In this document: positions 8,280 to 19,005 of the stretch, in pieces | Numbering within the stretch: position 1 is the stretch's first letter | Layout: every line of letters starts with the position of its first letter | From: Muribaculaceae bacterium | GTDB taxonomy: Bacteria; Bacteroidota; Bacteroidia; Bacteroidales; Muribaculaceae | DNA length: 37,372 nucleotides | Assembly (NCBI GenBank): GCA_029061925.1 | Contig: JAIDRE010000120.1 | Coordinates: forward strand, 1-37,372 | Direction: 5' to 3' | Translations under genes and position numbers: made by a program | The notes under the pieces: generated by a model | Seen by the model: only the letters and a program-made list of their open reading frames with translations | Database searches by the model: none | Told to the model about the DNA's origin: nothing

Positions 8280-9629
8280 TATCTCACGGTTGAGCGATCG
8301 GAACTGGGTAATAACCATTATGAGGGTTACGATTGTTGCACAAAGGTCGCCTGACGGGAATGACATCCAAATTCCGTTGAGTCCGAAGAAATGCTGCAAT
8401 ATATACAGAAACGGAATCAGGAACAAAACCTGTCGGGTCAAACCAAGAAATATCGATTTACCGGCTTTACCAAGTGATTGAAACAATGTTGTCGATATAA
8501 TCTGGAAGCCGACCATCCAGAAGCAAACCATAGAAATGCTCAGGGCATTACCGGTAACCTCAATCAAGGTTGGATCAACAGTAAAACATCTTGCAATCAG
8601 TCTTGGTATGGTAATTCCGCCTGCCCATCCCAACGAGCAGATCACCGTAGCAGCAATTACAGCCAATTTGAAGGCTCGTTTAAGACGATCAATGCGGCAT
8701 GCTCCATAATTATAACCGATGATTGGCTGCAAGCCCATTGTCACACCGATAATGATTGAAACAAGAACCGATGCATAGGTCGAGAAAATTCCGGCAGCGG
8801 CAACCGCATTGTCACCTCCATAGCGCAACAACGAGTTGTTGATGATTACGTTTATCAAACAGCTTGCAACGTTAACAATAGCCGGAGCGGCACCAATGGC
8901 AATGATTCCATAAACAATATTCCATTTCAAACGATAGATTCCTCGACGGTAGCGCAACGTGCTTTCTTTCAACGCAAAGTGGCTCATCACGAATATAGCC
9001 GAAACCAGCATTGACACATCGGTTGTCAAGGCTGCGCCCTTGATGCCCATGTCGAGTCCATAGATGAAAATCGGGTCGAGGATAATGTTCAGTCCGGCAC
9101 CGATAAGCATAGTGTACATCGCTTTCTTGGGAAAGCCCGATGCTCTCATTATGTTGTTGAAACTGAAGGTAAGATTGATGAAAAACAACCCCGGCAACAT
9201 ATAATACATAAACTCGCGGGCGTATGGCAACGTCACGTCGCTCGCACCAAAAGCCCGTAACATGTCGTCCATAAATATTGTGAAGAGTATCAGATAGATT
9301 GCTGCGTTAAGCACAGTCAGTACCAGCGCATTTCCCATAACCCTCAATGCTCCGTCATGATCGTTATTTCCAAGCATAATCGACACACGGGCAGCCGCAC
9401 CACCACCAACAAGAACACCGATAGCTGTGGTGATATTCATAACCGGGAACGTCACTGTCAGTCCGGCAATCGCATCGGGACCAACTACATGCCCGATAAA
9501 CATACGGTCAACAATGTTATAGAGGGCCATAACAACCATACCGACCACCGACGGCAAGCTGTATTGCCACAACAAACGTCCGACAGGGCGTTCGATAAAT
9601 TCATTTAGACGTTGAGAATTTTGAACCAT
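8250..9629 (-). CDS. MATE-family multidrug/Na+ efflux transporter
   Basis: A 459-aa polytopic membrane protein with about 12 hydrophobic helices in two similar halves, the standard MATE length. The N-terminus has PVGRLLWQYSLPSVVGMVVM followed by ALYNIVDRMFIGHVVG, the typical TM1 region of the MepA/NorM group, in which the short loop after TM1 carries the DxxFIG signature. The second half repeats the pattern with GLQPIIGYNYGA. Such proteins export cationic drugs or metabolites in exchange for Na+ or H+. It is a single gene on the minus strand, separated from the upstream TPR gene by a likely terminator. The substrate cannot be inferred. Confidence 0.9.
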   Translation of the reverse strand: MVQNSQRLNEFIERPVGRLLWQYSLPSVVGMVVMALYNIVDRMFIGHVVGPDAIAGLTVTFPVMNITTAIGVLVGGGAAARVSIMLGNNDHDGALRVMGNALVLTVLNAAIYLILFTIFMDDMLRAFGASDVTLPYAREFMYYMLPGLFFINLTFSFNNIMRASGFPKKAMYTMLIGAGLNIILDPIFIYGLDMGIKGAALTTDVSMLVSAIFVMSHFALKESTLRYRRGIYRLKWNIVYGIIAIGAAPAIVNVASCLINVIINNSLLRYGGDNAVAAAGIFSTYASVLVSIIIGVTMGLQPIIGYNYGACRIDRLKRAFKLAVIAATVICSLGWAGGITIPRLIARCFTVDPTLIEVTGNALSISMVCFWMVGFQIISTTLFQSLGKAGKSIFLGLTRQVLFLIPFLYILQHFFGLNGIWMSFPSGDLCATIVTLIMVITQFRSLNREIEKNYDPERL

Positions 9630-9652
9630 TACAGAAATGATGATTGGATAAT

Positions 9653-9687
9653 GAAAAGAAGAGGTTGAGCCTCAACGGACCAACCTC
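9653..9687 (-). terminator. Probable terminator of the TPR-protein gene
   Basis: GAGGTTG (9661-9667) pairs with CAACCTC (9681-9687). On the minus strand the stem is followed by TTCTTTTC. An alternative inner stem, GTTGAG/CTCAAC, overlaps it. It lies 55 bases beyond the TPR gene stop. Confidence 0.55.
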
Positions 9688-9741
9688 CCCATATTTTAAC
9701 TAACCTTTAAAATTATGAAAAACTATGTATAATGCGAATTA

Positions 9742-10425
9742 TTACTTTGCAGCTTCGGCTTTTGCGCGAGCAAGGAGTTTGTCAACATCAATGCCGTAAG
9801 CATCGCCATATTGAGGATAATTTTTTACGATATCTTCATAAACCTCTGCCTCAGCTTTATAATTTTTCTGTTCACGATAAACGCGGGCAAGTTTCATCAT
9901 AAAGAAGGGAGTGTAGAGTGTGTTATCATCTGATTTTGAAATTGCGTTCTTGTAAGCTTTCACGGCTGCATCGAGATTGTCGAGGTTAACATAACAGTCA
10001 CCTTCGAGCGATTGAGCTGCTGCAGAAATAACTGATTCGCTTGAGCTGAATTTGCGGGCATAGTCGAGAGCTTTCTGATATTCTCCTTTTTCATAGAGGA
10101 GGCAAGCGCTCTGGAGAGCTGCTCGATTGGCAGCATCGCCACCCATCTTGTCAGCTACATTGAGATACTGAGCAAGAGCAACTGAGTCGTTACCGACAAC
10201 AAGCTGAAGATCGGCTTTACCGATTTCTTCATTGCCTTTTGCTTTAGAAGGCTCGTGAATCAAATAGACGTAAGCGAGGATAAGAGCCACCACGATAGCT
10301 ACACCCAAAGTGCACCACATGATAACCTTCTGATTTTTCTGTACTTTTTCAGTAACATTTACAAGGTTATCGTTGAGTTCATCGATACCTGTAGCCTTTT
10401 CTTCGGGATGTTTGTTATTTGCCAT
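9742..10425 (-). CDS. Membrane-anchored tetratricopeptide protein (YfgM-like)
   Basis: A 227-aa protein with a charged cytoplasmic N-terminus, one transmembrane helix (about residues 33-53) and a periplasmic region made of TPR helices (CLLYEKGEYQKALDYARKF; LEGDCYVNLDNLDAAVKAYKNA; LARVYREQKNYKAEAEVYEDI). This topology matches YfgM/TPR_21 proteins, which in E. coli associate with the SecYEG translocon and periplasmic chaperones. A Bacteroidetes promoter sits just upstream and a hairpin downstream, so it is probably monocistronic. The YfgM link is by architecture only. Confidence 0.75.
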   Translation of the reverse strand: MANNKHPEEKATGIDELNDNLVNVTEKVQKNQKVIMWCTLGVAIVVALILAYVYLIHEPSKAKGNEEIGKADLQLVVGNDSVALAQYLNVADKMGGDAANRAALQSACLLYEKGEYQKALDYARKFSSSESVISAAAQSLEGDCYVNLDNLDAAVKAYKNAISKSDDNTLYTPFFMMKLARVYREQKNYKAEAEVYEDIVKNYPQYGDAYGIDVDKLLARAKAEAAK

Positions 10426-10476
10426 TTTTGCTATGAAGTTTTATAATTTTGCTAATACTAAATGTCTAATGACTTG

Positions 10477-10507
10477 CAAAATTACGCTTTTATTTTCAAA
10501 TAACAAA
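10477..10507 (-). promoter_or_regulatory. Promoter of the TPR-protein gene
   Basis: On the minus strand TAATTTTG (10484-10477) is an exact TAnnTTTG -7 element, with TTTG (10507-10504) 19 bases upstream as the -33 element. Transcription would start about 45 bases before the ATG at 10425. Confidence 0.7.
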
Positions 10508-10549
10508 AAATAGCTGTCAAAAACCGCAATTTAGCCCCTATCCGGCCTA

Positions 10550-11113
10550 TTAGTTTTGGTTGAGCGGGGTCATGTGATAGCCGAGAGCGTTCAATTCCAT
10601 CTCCATTCCGGCGAGATAGAGCTGGTGAAGGGCGGCAATATAGCATCCGAGTGCGGCTTCAGTTCCGGGCTCAACATGTTCGTGATTCAAGAGGCTGAAT
10701 ACCCGTGAGGCACATTCGGCAACCAATTCGGTTATTTTTTCGGCAGCCTCATCGCGATAACCAAGCAAATCCTGAACGACATATTCGTCCATGTTGTCAT
10801 AACCCTTTTTGTCGCGAAGGGCTTGGTAATAGTCGTTGCGTTTTGAGTTGCCTTCCCAATCGGTGTCCCAATAAAATGCCATTGCCATGCCGACAAGCAT
10901 CATCCAGCCGAGCGATACAACAGGATAGTCTTTAAATTCGCGGGCACCATCGGGAATATATGAACGGCAAATCTCACCCCATTTTTCTTCAACGTCAATA
11001 CATTCGGGAACATGGGCATCAAGTGCCTCTTTCTTCTGTAAAAACGAAGTTAAATCGCCTTTTATTTTTTCTTCAAATTTATCTACGAGCTGTTTTGTTT
11101 CGTTGTTTTCCAT
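10550..11113 (-). CDS. Uncharacterised soluble helical protein
   Basis: A 187-aa protein I do not recognise by family. It has an acidic, helical N-terminus (NETKQLVDKFEEKIKGDL), a central hydrophobic patch with VSLGWMMLVGMAMAFYWDTD that is too interrupted for a clear membrane span, and a helical C-terminus. There is no signal peptide. It lies between the nonulosonate cassette and the TPR gene on the same strand, 61 bases after the phosphatase gene, with no obvious terminator between, so it could be read from the same transcript. It is probably a conserved Bacteroidales cytoplasmic protein of unknown role. Confidence 0.6.
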   Translation of the reverse strand: MENNETKQLVDKFEEKIKGDLTSFLQKKEALDAHVPECIDVEEKWGEICRSYIPDGAREFKDYPVVSLGWMMLVGMAMAFYWDTDWEGNSKRNDYYQALRDKKGYDNMDEYVVQDLLGYRDEAAEKITELVAECASRVFSLLNHEHVEPGTEAALGCYIAALHQLYLAGMEMELNALGYHMTPLNQN

Positions 11114-11174
11114 CTTGAGTTATCAGTTTTTTAAATTTATAAATCTGTTCTACTCATAAAACAACCGAGATAGC

Positions 11175-12714
<1,540 letters not shown>

Positions 12715-12718
<4 letters not shown>

Positions 12719-13485
12719 TTTTTGTTAGCGTTAATCGTTCGTTTCATGATGTCGTAATACTCTGGATGCTCGCTATTGAGGTATTTTATCAATTCGCCGG
12801 GCGAATGTGATGAGCCTCTTGCGTCGAGATCGGCATATATTTTTTGCTGGACATCAAAGTCATCTTTAGTGTCAAGAGTCAATCTCAAGTCGGGGTGATT
12901 TTCGAGGTCGGGAATGAGATTGTCAATCGGAATCAGCTTAACCGAAAACTTGTCGGGAGTATTGTAAATAAAGTTGGTGACATGCTCGTGATATAGAGGT
13001 TCATCGGTCATCGAAGCCACACGTTTAAGTGCATCAAGAGTAACACCCTCGGCAAAAAAACCGAAGTGGGTCAGAATCGACGGCTTACTCTCGCGAGTCT
13101 TGAACGAAACATAGTCATCGTCAGAGTCACGCAACGTATTAGCCAAGAACTTCAATGAGTTGAGGTCGATGAACACGTTGTCGGCACACACGCGGATGAT
13201 TTTGTCAGCACCAACGCTCTCGGCAGCCGAAATAAAACGTTGCAAAACATCATTCTCGCTGCCGCGGAAACAGGTGATACCCATTTCGTTACAAATATTC
13301 TCAATCATTTTGTCGCGCGGATTGGTCGATGTAGCCACAACAATTTGTGACACATCATTTTTAAGCGTTGACAAACGCTCAAGAAGAATTTGTAAAACCG
13401 GTTTACCCTCAAAAAAGGGTGTCGTCATTTTGTCGGGCAAACGTGTCGAGCCGGTTCGAGCCTGAATGATTACAGTGGGTTCCAT
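12715..13485 (-). CDS. SpsF-like cytidylyltransferase (CMP-nonulosonate synthase)
   Basis: A 256-aa nucleotidyltransferase. The N-terminus TVIIQARTGSTRLPDKM is the nucleotide-binding signature of the SpsF/CMP-KDO synthetase-like group. It is followed by the segment FRGSENDVLQRFISAA and a metal-binding Asp in IRVCADNVFIDL. Its role would be to activate the sugar acid as CMP-KDN or a related sugar for glycan transfer. It is the first gene of the three-gene cassette, with a well-formed promoter upstream. SpsF-type enzymes differ from the usual NeuA family, so the exact substrate is uncertain. Confidence 0.8.
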
Positions 13486-13512
13486 TTTGTCGGGAATACT
13501 TTATTATATATG

Positions 13513-13544
13513 CAAAAGTAACATATTAAACTGAATCGTGCAAA
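13513..13544 (-). promoter_or_regulatory. Promoter of the nonulosonate cassette
   Basis: On the minus strand TACTTTTG (13520-13513) fits TAnnTTTG and TTTG (13544-13541) is 20 bases upstream, a near-ideal Bacteroidetes promoter. It gives a very short leader before the ATG at 13485. Confidence 0.75.
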
Positions 13545-13561
13545 TTTCATAATCGACGACA

Positions 13562-13595
13562 CAACAAAAAAGCGACGCGGGTTAAATCGCGTCGC
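13562..13595 (-). terminator. Terminator of the oxalate operon
   Basis: GCGACGCG (13572-13579) and CGCGTCGC (13588-13595) form a perfect 8-bp GC stem. On the minus strand it is followed by TTTTTTGTT. It lies 27 bases beyond the stop of the AEC transporter. Confidence 0.9.
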
Positions 13596-13621
13596 CTTTA
13601 AAAATCTTTTTCTCTTAGCTA

Positions 13622-14605
13622 TTAGAACATCTTGAGTGCTACATCAGTGAGCCAGATCCAAAGAGGACAGCATCCCACGAAGAGGATAACGCTCAATGTC
13701 AATGAAGAGGTACCGGTTGCAACATAAGTGTTGTTTTCGTCGGCAATGATGATACCTGAGAATGCCGGTGGAAGGGCTGCTGCCACAACAAGCATTTTAA
13801 GGTTTGCAGGATCCATATGGAAGAGCAATCCAAGGATAAGTACCACTGCAGGCATTACAAACATTTTCATGATTGAACCGAGAATAACCTGCCAGTTCAT
13901 TGAGAATTTGATGGCTGAAAGGGTGATACCGGCTGAGAATACTGCCAATGATGCGTTAGCTTTGGCAATAAGGTCGAATGAAGGGCTGAGTTCTTTTGGC
14001 CAGGGAATGCCGGCGAGAACCCAAACTACTGCCAGAATAGGCGCCCATGCAACAGGCTGGGCAAGTGCGTGAAGCACAGGTTTCCAAGCCGATTCTTTCT
14101 TACCGTTGTTAGCTGCAGCTCCCTGTTTGTCGAGAGAAGCGTTCATCAATGACAAACCAACAGGAATACCGATGGCGTTAACCACAATACCCACGATTGC
14201 TACAACCAATGCCACTGAAGGCAAACCTACGGTTGAATCGAAGATAGGTTCGAGGACCGCAAATCCAAGGAATCCGATTGTCGGTGAACCGCTGATCAAT
14301 GCACTGACTGCGGCATCGGCTCCGGTGTTCTTTTTAAAGCAGTATTTGAAGATGAAGTACACGAGCATAAAACAGCCCATGATACCGATGATTGACACGA
14401 GGGTCAGGTTGATGTACTTGGCGAGGTCGGCACGCGACGATTGAACGATTGACACAAACAATGCTGCCGGGAGGGCGAAGTCAAGCACTACTTTGTTGAA
14501 TTTTTTTGCATCATCTCCGCTGAAGGCACCCTTCTTTCCGGCTATAAAACCGGCAAGCATGACTACCACAATAGGCACGATGGCATATAATATGATATGT
14601 AACAT
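13622..14605 (-). CDS. AEC-family transporter (putative oxalate/formate carrier, YfdV-like)
   Basis: A 327-aa polytopic membrane protein with about ten hydrophobic helices. It begins with an IVVVMLAGFIAGKKGAFS segment and contains the LPAALFVSIVQSSRADL helix, both typical of auxin efflux carrier/MdcF-like proteins. E. coli yfdV, of the same family, sits beside frc (yfdW) and oxc (yfdU); the order here is also frc, oxc, AEC. The likely role is oxalate entry or formate exit. It starts 28 bases after the oxc stop and is followed by a clear terminator, so it is the last operon gene. Transport of oxalate is inferred from context only. Confidence 0.85.
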   Translation of the reverse strand: MLHIILYAIVPIVVVMLAGFIAGKKGAFSGDDAKKFNKVVLDFALPAALFVSIVQSSRADLAKYINLTLVSIIGIMGCFMLVYFIFKYCFKKNTGADAAVSALISGSPTIGFLGFAVLEPIFDSTVGLPSVALVVAIVGIVVNAIGIPVGLSLMNASLDKQGAAANNGKKESAWKPVLHALAQPVAWAPILAVVWVLAGIPWPKELSPSFDLIAKANASLAVFSAGITLSAIKFSMNWQVILGSIMKMFVMPAVVLILGLLFHMDPANLKMLVVAAALPPAFSGIIIADENNTYVATGTSSLTLSVILFVGCCPLWIWLTDVALKMF

Positions 14606-14633
14606 AATTACTTGTTTTTAAAGGGTGAAACTA

Positions 14634-16379
14634 TTAAACGGTATATTCAATAAGCGGAGCCGGGTTAAGATAACCGATGTGACCGCTTTCCTTACCTGAA
14701 TCAGCGGCAAGCTGAACGTTGATGATCGCAGGTTTTTTAGATGCGATTGAATCGGTAAGCGCTTTTGTAAGTTCGGCAGGAGTTGTTACATAGTAGTTAG
14801 CAGCTCCGAATGCTTCACCGATCTTGTCGTAACGAGCATTGATATCAAGTGTGGTAGGAGCAGGTTCGTTTTTGCCTGAGGGGTCAACACCGATACCGTT
14901 GTAGATACCACCGTTGTTGAAGATTACAACTGTACAAGGCAACTGATAACGGCAGATTGTTGCGAAGTCCATTCCCGAAAATCCGAATGCCGAGTCTCCT
15001 TCGACAGCGACTACGCTCTTACCGGTTGCAACGGCTGCACCGATTGTTGAGCCCATACCCATACCCATGATTGACCATGATGCACAGTCAATACGGTGAC
15101 GGGGTAATGCCATATCAACTGAGTCACGAGTATCGTCAAGAGTGTTGGCACCTTCGTTGATGAGGATAACATCGGGGTTAGATTCCAAAACAGGTTTGAT
15201 AGCCGCGATAGCCGACCAGTGATTCATAGGTGAAGCCGAGAGAGCATCGGTCAAACGAGCCTGGAATTTTGTGTTTTTTGCCTTGCTTTCAGCCTGGAGT
15301 GAGGGAACCCAGTTGGGATCGGCAGCCATTTTCTGACCTTTAAGTTCGGCGAGGATTGCGTTGAGTGACAACGCCATATCACCGACAACCGGAGCAGCGA
15401 TAGGAACGTTGCGGTCGATTTCGGTAGGCTGAACGTCGAGTTGGATGAATTTGACGTTAGGATTCCACTTACCGCGACCAAACTGAAGCATCCAGTTGAT
15501 ACGGGCACCGACTACCATAACGACATCAGCCTGTTCCATGATTGTGCTACGGCAAGACAATGCGCTGAGGGGACCATTGTCGGGCATAACACCTTTGGCC
15601 ATTGACATTGCCAAATAAGGGATATTGTATGTTTCAACAAGCTCTTTGATCTGGTTTTCAACCTGAGCATAGGCTGCACCTTTACCAAGAAGGATTGCCG
15701 GACGTTTAGCGCTCAAAAGTGTCTGAGCGGCACGTTTGACAGCCTCGTTGTTAGGAGCAACAGGAGAATAGAGGTCGGTCGGAGTATAGTAAAGTTTTTC
15801 AGCTTCGTCACGATCCATAATCTCAGCCAATGCGGGAGTTGCCATGTCGATGTAAACACCACCGGGACGACCGCTGACTGCAGCACGATAGGCACGAGCT
15901 ACTGCTTGAGGAATATCTTTGGCGTGGCTGCATCGGAAAGCAGCTTTAACATATGGACGAGCTGCGTTGAGCTGGTCGAGCTGTTCGTATGTACCCATAT
16001 CCATATCGACCATCTGAGGGTCGCTCGCACCTGAAATCTGAATCATAGGATAGCAGTTGACAGTTGCATTGATAGTTGCGGTCAAACCGTTCAACATACC
16101 GAGTGAAGAAACGGTCAGCAAAACACCCGGCTGGCGGGTAAGATAACCGTGAGTGGCAGCTGCCATACCGGCTTGCTGTTCAAAACGGAAACCATAGTAG
16201 TTCATACCGATTTTCTGCATTGCGTATGCAACTTCGGTAACAGGAATTCCGACAAGACCGTAAACATCATTCAAACCTAAACGGTGGAGTGATTCGGCGA
16301 GGATATACATACCGGTCACCTGATTGGGAAATGAAGGTGCGGCATTATTTGTTGTAGCTTGATTATTATTTGTAGCCAT
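14634..16379 (-). CDS. oxc: Oxalyl-CoA decarboxylase
   Basis: A 581-aa thiamin-diphosphate enzyme, slightly longer than the E. coli and Oxalobacter enzymes because of an Asn/Thr/Ala-rich N-terminal tail. Glu67 in FRFEQQAGMAAATHGYL is the cofactor-activating residue. Tyr131-Glu132 in GTYEQLDQLNAARPYVKAA matches the active-site YEEMDQ segment of Oxalobacter OXC. The Mg/ThDP motif runs from EGDSAFGFSG to NNGGIYNG, and the C-terminal GKESGHIGYLNP matches the loop that closes on substrate. It converts oxalyl-CoA to formyl-CoA and CO2. Between frc and oxc is a 90-base spacer with a CGGCAG/CTGCCG hairpin (16418-16441). Confidence 0.95.
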   Translation of the reverse strand: MATNNNQATTNNAAPSFPNQVTGMYILAESLHRLGLNDVYGLVGIPVTEVAYAMQKIGMNYYGFRFEQQAGMAAATHGYLTRQPGVLLTVSSLGMLNGLTATINATVNCYPMIQISGASDPQMVDMDMGTYEQLDQLNAARPYVKAAFRCSHAKDIPQAVARAYRAAVSGRPGGVYIDMATPALAEIMDRDEAEKLYYTPTDLYSPVAPNNEAVKRAAQTLLSAKRPAILLGKGAAYAQVENQIKELVETYNIPYLAMSMAKGVMPDNGPLSALSCRSTIMEQADVVMVVGARINWMLQFGRGKWNPNVKFIQLDVQPTEIDRNVPIAAPVVGDMALSLNAILAELKGQKMAADPNWVPSLQAESKAKNTKFQARLTDALSASPMNHWSAIAAIKPVLESNPDVILINEGANTLDDTRDSVDMALPRHRIDCASWSIMGMGMGSTIGAAVATGKSVVAVEGDSAFGFSGMDFATICRYQLPCTVVIFNNGGIYNGIGVDPSGKNEPAPTTLDINARYDKIGEAFGAANYYVTTPAELTKALTDSIASKKPAIINVQLAADSGKESGHIGYLNPAPLIEYTV

Positions 16380-16469
16380 AATGTATTAAAATTTAAAGTG
16401 TTTAAAAACCGATTCACCGGCAGACCGACAATCGCCTGCCGATGATATCGGATGTTAGGTGTTGAATGA

Positions 16470-17789
16470 TTATTTTGCGGCTGTTGATGCTGCAGGTAAC
16501 GGACTTGTTGTACCGTTAGCCTTGAATTGAGCCTGCTGTTCGGCAGTGTAACCGAGTGAAGTAAGAATTTCCTCGTTGTTACCGCCGAGTGAAGGAGCAG
16601 GACCGTAAGTAGGCTGATAGCTACTCATGGTAAACGGACATCCGACAGTAACAAATTCACCGATTTCACCACCCTGGTTAATCTTAACGAGAGTGTTACC
16701 ATCATAAAGTGATTCATCAGTCATGATTTCCTTGGTTGAAAGAACAGGACCAACAGGAACGCCATATTTACCGAGGATATCAGTTACCTCATATTTGGTT
16801 TTATCGGCAGTCCATTGACCGATACGTGCATAAATTTCTTGTTTATGACGGTCACGGGCATCGGCTGTGTTAAAGTCGGGGTTGGTCAACCAGTCTTCAA
16901 AGCCCATGGCCTGACAAGCAAGCTCAAAGTCTTTGGCACCACGTTGAAGAATGATGTAAACATAGTTGTTGGCATCAAGTTCTGAATCCAGACCACCGGC
17001 AGGTTTACATTTATATGTCCAACCGAGAACGCCACCACCCTCGATGTTACCTGAACGAGGAACACAGTCACCAAATTTTCCGTTAGGATACTGAGGGAAC
17101 TGGGTCAAATAACCGATCTTATCAAGAGTCAACTGGTCACGGGTCTTGATACGGCAAAGGTTCAAACAAGCATTGTGCATTGACTGATAAACATAACATC
17201 CTTCGCCGGTTTTGTTACGCTGCTGAAGAGCGGCAAGCAAACCGATCAACAGATGCATACCTGTATTTGAGTCACCGAGGGCGGCACCTGACTGAGTCGG
17301 GATGTTGTATTCGCCGTCATACCAACCGGTAGTAGTAGCAGCACCGGCAGTTACCTGAGCAACAGGTTCGTATGCTTTAAGATCTTTGTATTTAGAAGAA
17401 AGGGGGAACCCTTTGATTGTACCATAGATACATTTAGGGTTGAGTTGATGAACAACTTCCCAGCTAAAACCAAGCTTATCCATTGCACCGGGGTGGAGGT
17501 TTTCCACGAAGATGTCACATTCTTTAATAAGTTTAGTCAAAATTTCTTTACCATCAGGAGTCTTGGCATCGAGAGTCAATGACTTCTTATCGCTGTTGAG
17601 CTGGAGGTAATAGTAACTCGGTAAGTTGGGGTCGAACTGCAATTCTTTACGAGTAGCGTCGCCGACACCCGGACGTTCGATTTTGATTACATCTGCGCCG
17701 AGCCATGCCAGCATCTGTGTACATGAAGGACCTGATTGGACTTCTGTGAAGTCAACCACTTTAATACCCTGTAATGGAGCTTGATTCAT
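16470..17789 (-). CDS. frc: Formyl-CoA:oxalate CoA-transferase
   Basis: A 439-aa class III CoA-transferase, a little longer than the usual 416-428. Asp173 in GAALGDSNTGMHL aligns with the catalytic Asp169 of Oxalobacter FRC, and Gln18 in TEVQSGPSCTQML with its Gln17. The glycine loop that gates the active site (GGGGQ in FRC) reads EGGGV at 250-254, so the final Gln is replaced. The tail (about 425-439) is Ala/Ser/Thr-rich and low complexity. It moves CoA from formyl-CoA to oxalate, feeding oxalyl-CoA decarboxylase encoded next. It is the first gene of the oxalate operon. A close relative acting on another acid cannot be excluded, but the oxc neighbour makes oxalate much the best choice. Confidence 0.93.
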   Translation of the reverse strand: MNQAPLQGIKVVDFTEVQSGPSCTQMLAWLGADVIKIERPGVGDATRKELQFDPNLPSYYYLQLNSDKKSLTLDAKTPDGKEILTKLIKECDIFVENLHPGAMDKLGFSWEVVHQLNPKCIYGTIKGFPLSSKYKDLKAYEPVAQVTAGAATTTGWYDGEYNIPTQSGAALGDSNTGMHLLIGLLAALQQRNKTGEGCYVYQSMHNACLNLCRIKTRDQLTLDKIGYLTQFPQYPNGKFGDCVPRSGNIEGGGVLGWTYKCKPAGGLDSELDANNYVYIILQRGAKDFELACQAMGFEDWLTNPDFNTADARDRHKQEIYARIGQWTADKTKYEVTDILGKYGVPVGPVLSTKEIMTDESLYDGNTLVKINQGGEIGEFVTVGCPFTMSSYQPTYGPAPSLGGNNEEILTSLGYTAEQQAQFKANGTTSPLPAASTAAK

Positions 17790-17882
17790 AATTTTTGAAT
17801 TTTAGTTATACATGAATTTTGTTTTTATCGTCTTTAAGACACTTTGTATTCATAAAACGATATCAAACACCAAATAGTTCGC

Positions 17883-17975
17883 AGTCGATGAAAAAAAGTC
17901 GATTGAAATTACATCAAATTACACCAATGGTATTTGCAATTCACCATATTGTAGGAATACCTAAATAGAGTCGAT
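17883..17975. repeat. Three AGTCGAT repeats in the frc-ftsX intergenic region
   Basis: AGTCGAT occurs at 17883-17889, 17897-17903 and 17969-17975, the first two 14 bases apart. A short dyad (GTCTT-T-AAGAC, 17830-17840) lies nearer frc. The 326-base region 17790-18115 separates divergent operons. It contains the ftsX promoter, but I found no exact TAnnTTTG element facing frc, so these repeats may be activator sites for the oxalate operon. Confidence 0.35.
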
Positions 17976-18064
17976 TTTCCGATAAATTGCTGATTTTTCA
18001 CTTGCCGGTTGAGAGTAGATTGGCTCTTTTTCGAGTTATTTTCACAAACTTTTTGGGTTTTTAC

Positions 18065-18096
18065 TTGACAAGGGGGTGGTTTATATGCTATCTTTG
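18065..18096 (+). promoter_or_regulatory. Promoter of the ftsX operon
   Basis: TATCTTTG (18089-18096) is an exact TAnnTTTG -7 element and TTGACA (18065-18070) supplies the -33 TTG, 21 bases upstream. The element lies inside a longer possible ORF that opens at 17987, which argues for the start at 18116. Confidence 0.8.
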
Positions 18097-18115
18097 CAGA
18101 TTGAAATTTTCGAAA

Positions 18116-18985
18116 ATGAAAAAAAAGCATACTAAATTTAATTTTCTGAACGCGCGTATCTCGGCTACGGTTAGCGTGACGATGGTTTTACTTCTGCTCG
18201 GACTGGTCGCTCTGACCGCTTTGTCAGCCTCACACATCACTCGTCAAATCAAGGAAAATCTCGGTTTTGACATTATTTTTGCCGAAGATGTTCCTGTCTC
18301 AAAAATTGATAGTCTCGGTGCTAAACTGAAGACAATGAATTTTGTCAAGGAGGTAAACTTGTTTTCGGCTGATGACGCAATGAAGCAGTGGAAAGAGGAG
18401 ACCGGTGAGGATGTTATGGATGTTCTCGGGGTCAATCCGTTTGCTTCTGAATATGAGGTTAAGGTGGTTGCCGAATATGCCTCAGCCGACTCGATTAAGG
18501 CGGTCGCCTCTCGTTTCAGAAAACTTGACATTGTAGAGGATGTTAACATACGCGCCGACATGGTTGACAGCGTCAACAAAACGATGAATACGCTCATTCT
18601 CGCGCTGTCGATTATCGCAGTGGTGCTTTTCTTGATCTCATTTGTACTCATTAATAATACGATTCGTTTATCGGTTTATGCCCGCCGTTTCACTATCCAC
18701 ACGATGAAGTTGGTTGGTGCGACTGCCGGATTTATCCGTAAGCCATTCGTGAGGTCAAACGTGGTCAGCGGTTTTATTGCCGGAATCATTGCCGACATTC
18801 TCCTGGCTGTACTCATGTTTTATGCCACAAGTTTTGACCCGATTCTCGAAAACGTCATACCCGATCAATGGCTCCTGATTGTTTATCTGTCCGTACCGGT
18901 TGCAGGTATCATTATCTGTGCCATCACTTCGATTTGGGCGACAAACCGCTATCTCAAATATGAGTATGACGACCTATTCAGTTAA
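18116..18985 (+). CDS. ftsX: Cell division ABC-transporter permease FtsX
   Basis: A 289-aa protein starting MKKKHTKFNFLNARISATVS. The start was chosen because the promoter lies between it and the longer upstream option at 17987. It has the FtsX topology: one N-terminal transmembrane helix (about 22-42), a periplasmic domain (about 45-155), then three more helices, with INNTIRLSVYARRFTIHTMKLVGAT after TM2, the conserved FtsX signature. FtsX works with the FtsE ATPase to activate septal peptidoglycan hydrolysis. ftsE is not in the window, which is common in Bacteroidetes. It leads a six-gene housekeeping operon. Confidence 0.93.
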   Translation: MKKKHTKFNFLNARISATVSVTMVLLLLGLVALTALSASHITRQIKENLGFDIIFAEDVPVSKIDSLGAKLKTMNFVKEVNLFSADDAMKQWKEETGEDVMDVLGVNPFASEYEVKVVAEYASADSIKAVASRFRKLDIVEDVNIRADMVDSVNKTMNTLILALSIIAVVLFLISFVLINNTIRLSVYARRFTIHTMKLVGATAGFIRKPFVRSNVVSGFIAGIIADILLAVLMFYATSFDPILENVIPDQWLLIVYLSVPVAGIIICAITSIWATNRYLKYEYDDLFS

Positions 18986-19005
18986 TCATTTAACATCTTG
19001 ATATA

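Noticed and set aside
17987..18115. N-terminal extension of FtsX from 17987
   Set aside because: A strong promoter (18065-18096) lies inside it and the extension is not FtsX-like; 18116 gives a normal N-terminus.
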